Program-made: the position numbers and the translations under genes
Notes under the pieces: generated by a model
Databases searched by the model: none
Told to the model about the DNA's origin: nothing
Seen by the model: the letters and a program-made list of their open reading frames with translations, nothing else
Part shown: piece after piece, positions 61,789 through 64,000 of the stretch
How positions within the stretch are numbered: the first letter of the stretch is position 1
Layout of the letters: every line of letters starts with the position of its first letter
Assembly: GCA_003665935.1 (NCBI GenBank)
Contig: QPLR01000004.1
Coordinates: 62,001-126,000, forward strand
Reading direction: 5' to 3'
Source: Halobellus sp. Atlit-31R
Lineage (GTDB): Archaea; Halobacteriota; Halobacteria; Halobacteriales; Haloferacaceae
Length of the DNA: 64,000 nucleotides

Positions 61789-64000
61789 CTACCGCAGCGA
61801 CGCGCCGAGCTGGACGGTCCGCCTGTCCCGCATGTACGCATAGAGACTCAGTCCCGCGTTGAGTAGCGCGTACGCGACGACGAGCCCGTAGATCCCGGTC
61901 GCACCCCACAGCCCGTACTGCGTCACCTGGAGCCGCTGGAGGGTCGCCGAGCGCTCCTGTTGGATCGACGACGCCTCCTGCGTCGCCCCTGCAGCCGCGT
62001 ACGTCTGCTCGGCACTCCTGTACGCCGCGTCGATCTGCTCGATCCGCGCCGACGTCGAATCCAACCGCGCGGGATTCAGCACCAGCGGCTGCCCGAAGAG
62101 CACGAGCGTGGCGGCTTCTCGCATCGACGACTGCCGAGCGCGCGCCCGTTCGACGCTCGCCGACGCCTCGTCGACCTGTGCGAGATACTGGTCGAACGCC
62201 TGCGTCGCCTCCTGGTTCAGTCGCGTCGCGCGCGCGGAGTTGCCGCGGATCGCCGCGAGCCGTGCGAGCTGTCGGCTCGCGCTGGCCCGCTGGAGCGTCG
62301 TCGCGTCCCCGCTGCGCCGGGACTCGTAGAACTCCACCTGCGCGTCCACCTGTCTGGCCGTCGCTTCTCTGGCCGACGCGAGCGACCCCTCGGCCGCGTC
62401 TGAGACCCGCGGCGAGTCGATCCGATCGACGTACTGCCGCATCGCGTTGAGCGTCGCCCGAGCCCGGAGCACGTCCTCTTGGGCGGCTGCCGACCCGTTC
62501 TGTGCCCGCGCCTGTTCGGCGTCGTCGAGCGAGTTCAGGAGCAGGACGGCCGTCTCGCCGGCCGCGATCGTCTCAGTGAGATCACCGCTCGGAACCTCCT
62601 GTCCGTCCCGAAGTTGGGACTCGAGCGCCTCCAGAGAGTCGACCATCCCGGCCGCCGTCTCGGCCTGCGTCCCCGATCCCTCGGCGTACGTCCCGAGGTC
62701 GTTCGAGATGGAATCGAACGAGTACGGCGTCGGACGGGCGGCGACCGTCACCGTCTGGGTCTCGACGCCGTCACCGCGGATCTCGAACTCCCACTGGTAG
62801 ACCTGATAGAGTTCGGCCGAGGTGTTGAAGCCGACCGCGAAGACGAGCGGTGCGGACTCCCCCGGTTCGAGGGCTGTCGGCCGTTCGACGATCTCGAGGT
62901 ACCGCTCCGGACCGTCCGTGCGGACGACCCTGACGTCCGAAACCGACTCGTATTCGAGCACCTCCGAGACGTCGATACTCGTCGTCTGCCGGTTCGTCAC
63001 GGTGACGTCTCCGAGATCGATCTGCTCTCGGTCGACCGACAGTTCGGGCACGTGCTCGATCGTGAGCTCGCGCGTGATCGACTGTTCACCCGCCGCCGCG
63101 GCATCGACACTCACCGTGAACGGGTGCGTTCCCTCCGCGGCGTCCGGGTCGGCAGCGAGGACGACCGTCGCGCTCCCCGTCGAGAGCCCGTCGACGGCGT
63201 CGGGCGCATCTGCGACTCGCGCGGTCACGTCGCCGGAGTCGACACGCACCGACACGTCGCTGACGTCCATCTCCAAGTCGCCGGTGTTCTCGAAGGAGAT
63301 CTCGGTCTCTGTCTCTTGGACGTCGGCCTCCGAGCGCGGGACGTCGAACGTGTTCTGCGCACTCTCCCCGTCGAGCGATTCGAGATTCGGCGGGTAGAAG
63401 ACCTCACCGTCGACGTCGACCGTCGTCGTCGGACTGTACTGATTCGACGGCGTCAGCTGCACCTGCCACTCCAGCGGCGCGTGCTGCTCGGCCTCCGAGT
63501 CGGCCTGTACCTCGATTTCGATCGTGTCGCTCTCTCCGGCGTCGACGCTGAAGCCACCGGTGTCGACCACGACCGACCCGTCGTTGCTGGCACCGATCAC
63601 GTTGACGTCGAGGTCGCTGGTCCCGGAGAACCCCGCGACCTCGCTGACGGTGACGTCGACGGTCTTCGAGTTGCCCCGAAGCACACCGCCGACGTCGACG
63701 TCGTCGGCCGACACGACGGGCGGCTTCCGCACTTCGAGGTCCGCGGTGAACGACTGGCTGTTCCCGAGGTTGTCGGTGATCGTCCCCGAGATGGTGTACG
63801 TGCCGCTGCTGACCGACGACTCGACCTCCGCGTCCAGCGACAGCGTACCCGATCCCCCGCCGTCGACCTGATTCGACAGGGAGTCCACCGAGACGTCGAT
63901 GCCGCTCGGGGTCGCGTCGAGGTCGACCGACTCGGGTACCATCGCCCCCCGGCCGTCGTTTTCGAAGCCGACGTCGATCCCTTCGGACGCCTCGTCGTCG
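61789..64000 (-). CDS. Ig-like/helical protein with C-terminal membrane helix (5' end outside the window)
   Basis: An open frame runs from the window end to the stop at 61789; the first methionine in view (63942) is internal, because the frame continues upstream without a stop (EGIDVGFENDGRG). At least 736 residues are seen. CARDB-like Ig repeats come first (TYTISGTITDNLG; DVSVRVDSGDVTARV), then a helical, coiled-coil-like region (DRIDSPRVSDAAEGSLASA; VERARARQSSMREAATLVL), and at the end a hydrophobic helix (YGLWGATGIYGLVVAYALLN) followed by a basic tail. The repeat domains would lie on one side of the membrane, with the short tail on the other. It converges with the propeller protein and may be part of the same system. 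Confidence 0.75.
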   Translation of the reverse strand, partial: DDEASEGIDVGFENDGRGAMVPESVDLDATPSGIDVSVDSLSNQVDGGGSGTLSLDAEVESSVSSGTYTISGTITDNLGNSQSFTADLEVRKPPVVSADDVDVGGVLRGNSKTVDVTVSEVAGFSGTSDLDVNVIGASNDGSVVVDTGGFSVDAGESDTIEIEVQADSEAEQHAPLEWQVQLTPSNQYSPTTTVDVDGEVFYPPNLESLDGESAQNTFDVPRSEADVQETETEISFENTGDLEMDVSDVSVRVDSGDVTARVADAPDAVDGLSTGSATVVLAADPDAAEGTHPFTVSVDAAAAGEQSITRELTIEHVPELSVDREQIDLGDVTVTNRQTTSIDVSEVLEYESVSDVRVVRTDGPERYLEIVERPTALEPGESAPLVFAVGFNTSAELYQVYQWEFEIRGDGVETQTVTVAARPTPYSFDSISNDLGTYAEGSGTQAETAAGMVDSLEALESQLRDGQEVPSGDLTETIAAGETAVLLLNSLDDAEQARAQNGSAAAQEDVLRARATLNAMRQYVDRIDSPRVSDAAEGSLASAREATARQVDAQVEFYESRRSGDATTLQRASASRQLARLAAIRGNSARATRLNQEATQAFDQYLAQVDEASASVERARARQSSMREAATLVLFGQPLVLNPARLDSTSARIEQIDAAYRSAEQTYAAAGATQEASSIQQERSATLQRLQVTQYGLWGATGIYGLVVAYALLNAGLSLYAYMRDRRTVQLGASLR

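Overview
The window looks like chromosomal DNA of an extremely halophilic archaeon (class Halobacteria). It has high GC, strongly acidic proteins, archaeal TATA boxes about 25-30 bases before many start codons (several transcripts probably leaderless), a halorhodopsin, a FolC-FolP fusion, a Bat-type HTH-10 regulator, Tat lipoprotein signals (RR...lipobox) and archaeal-type histidine kinase and UspA genes. Genus cannot be settled by reading. I see no rRNA, tRNA, insertion sequence, CRISPR array or origin.

Region 1 (1-8.8 kb): the tail of an unknown gene, formate-THF ligase (fhs, minus), the folCP fusion followed directly by a (TCCTC)10 tract, two small membrane proteins, a BCCT osmolyte transporter and small zinc-ribbon and membrane genes.

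Region 2 (8.8-34.3 kb): a one-carbon/methylated-compound district. It holds three large dimethylglycine-oxidase-like proteins (FAD oxidoreductase fused to a GcvT-like folate domain), the first in a tight operon with etfB-etfA and next to a membrane iron-sulfur protein of the ETF:menaquinone oxidoreductase type; a threonine/serine dehydratase; metF; glyA; a stand-alone DmdA/GcvT-like protein; a creatininase-family hydrolase; an aspartoacylase-like hydrolase; a PAS histidine kinase; and halorhodopsin. Read together, these could import betaine-like compounds, strip methyl groups onto tetrahydrofolate, send electrons by ETF to menaquinone, turn glycine plus methylene-THF into serine and then into pyruvate. 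This is an inference from gene content.

Region 3 (34.5-50 kb): a mixed stretch with a MOSC protein, a Bat-like regulator, a TRAP-TAXI transporter operon (fused permease, DUF1850, Tat lipoprotein receptor), a fumarate-reductase/aspartate-oxidase-type flavoprotein, a cupin, membrane proteins, an NAD-dependent epimerase, an aldo/keto reductase, a winged-helix/membrane pair and a DUF4397 lipoprotein with a recent internal duplication.

Region 4 (50.1-64 kb): the most unusual part. A 1132-residue tubulin/FtsZ-like protein overlaps a polytopic membrane protein, then come a membrane-anchored Walker-A GTPase-like protein with a long acidic insert, another membrane protein, a 1048-residue cytoplasmic beta-propeller/Ig-like protein, and, convergent to it, a large Ig-like/helical membrane protein cut by the window end. 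From memory, a tubulin-superfamily group linked to a distinct GTPase was predicted bioinformatically (Makarova and Koonin, 2010) to form a membrane-remodelling system. I know of no experimental work on this haloarchaeal version.
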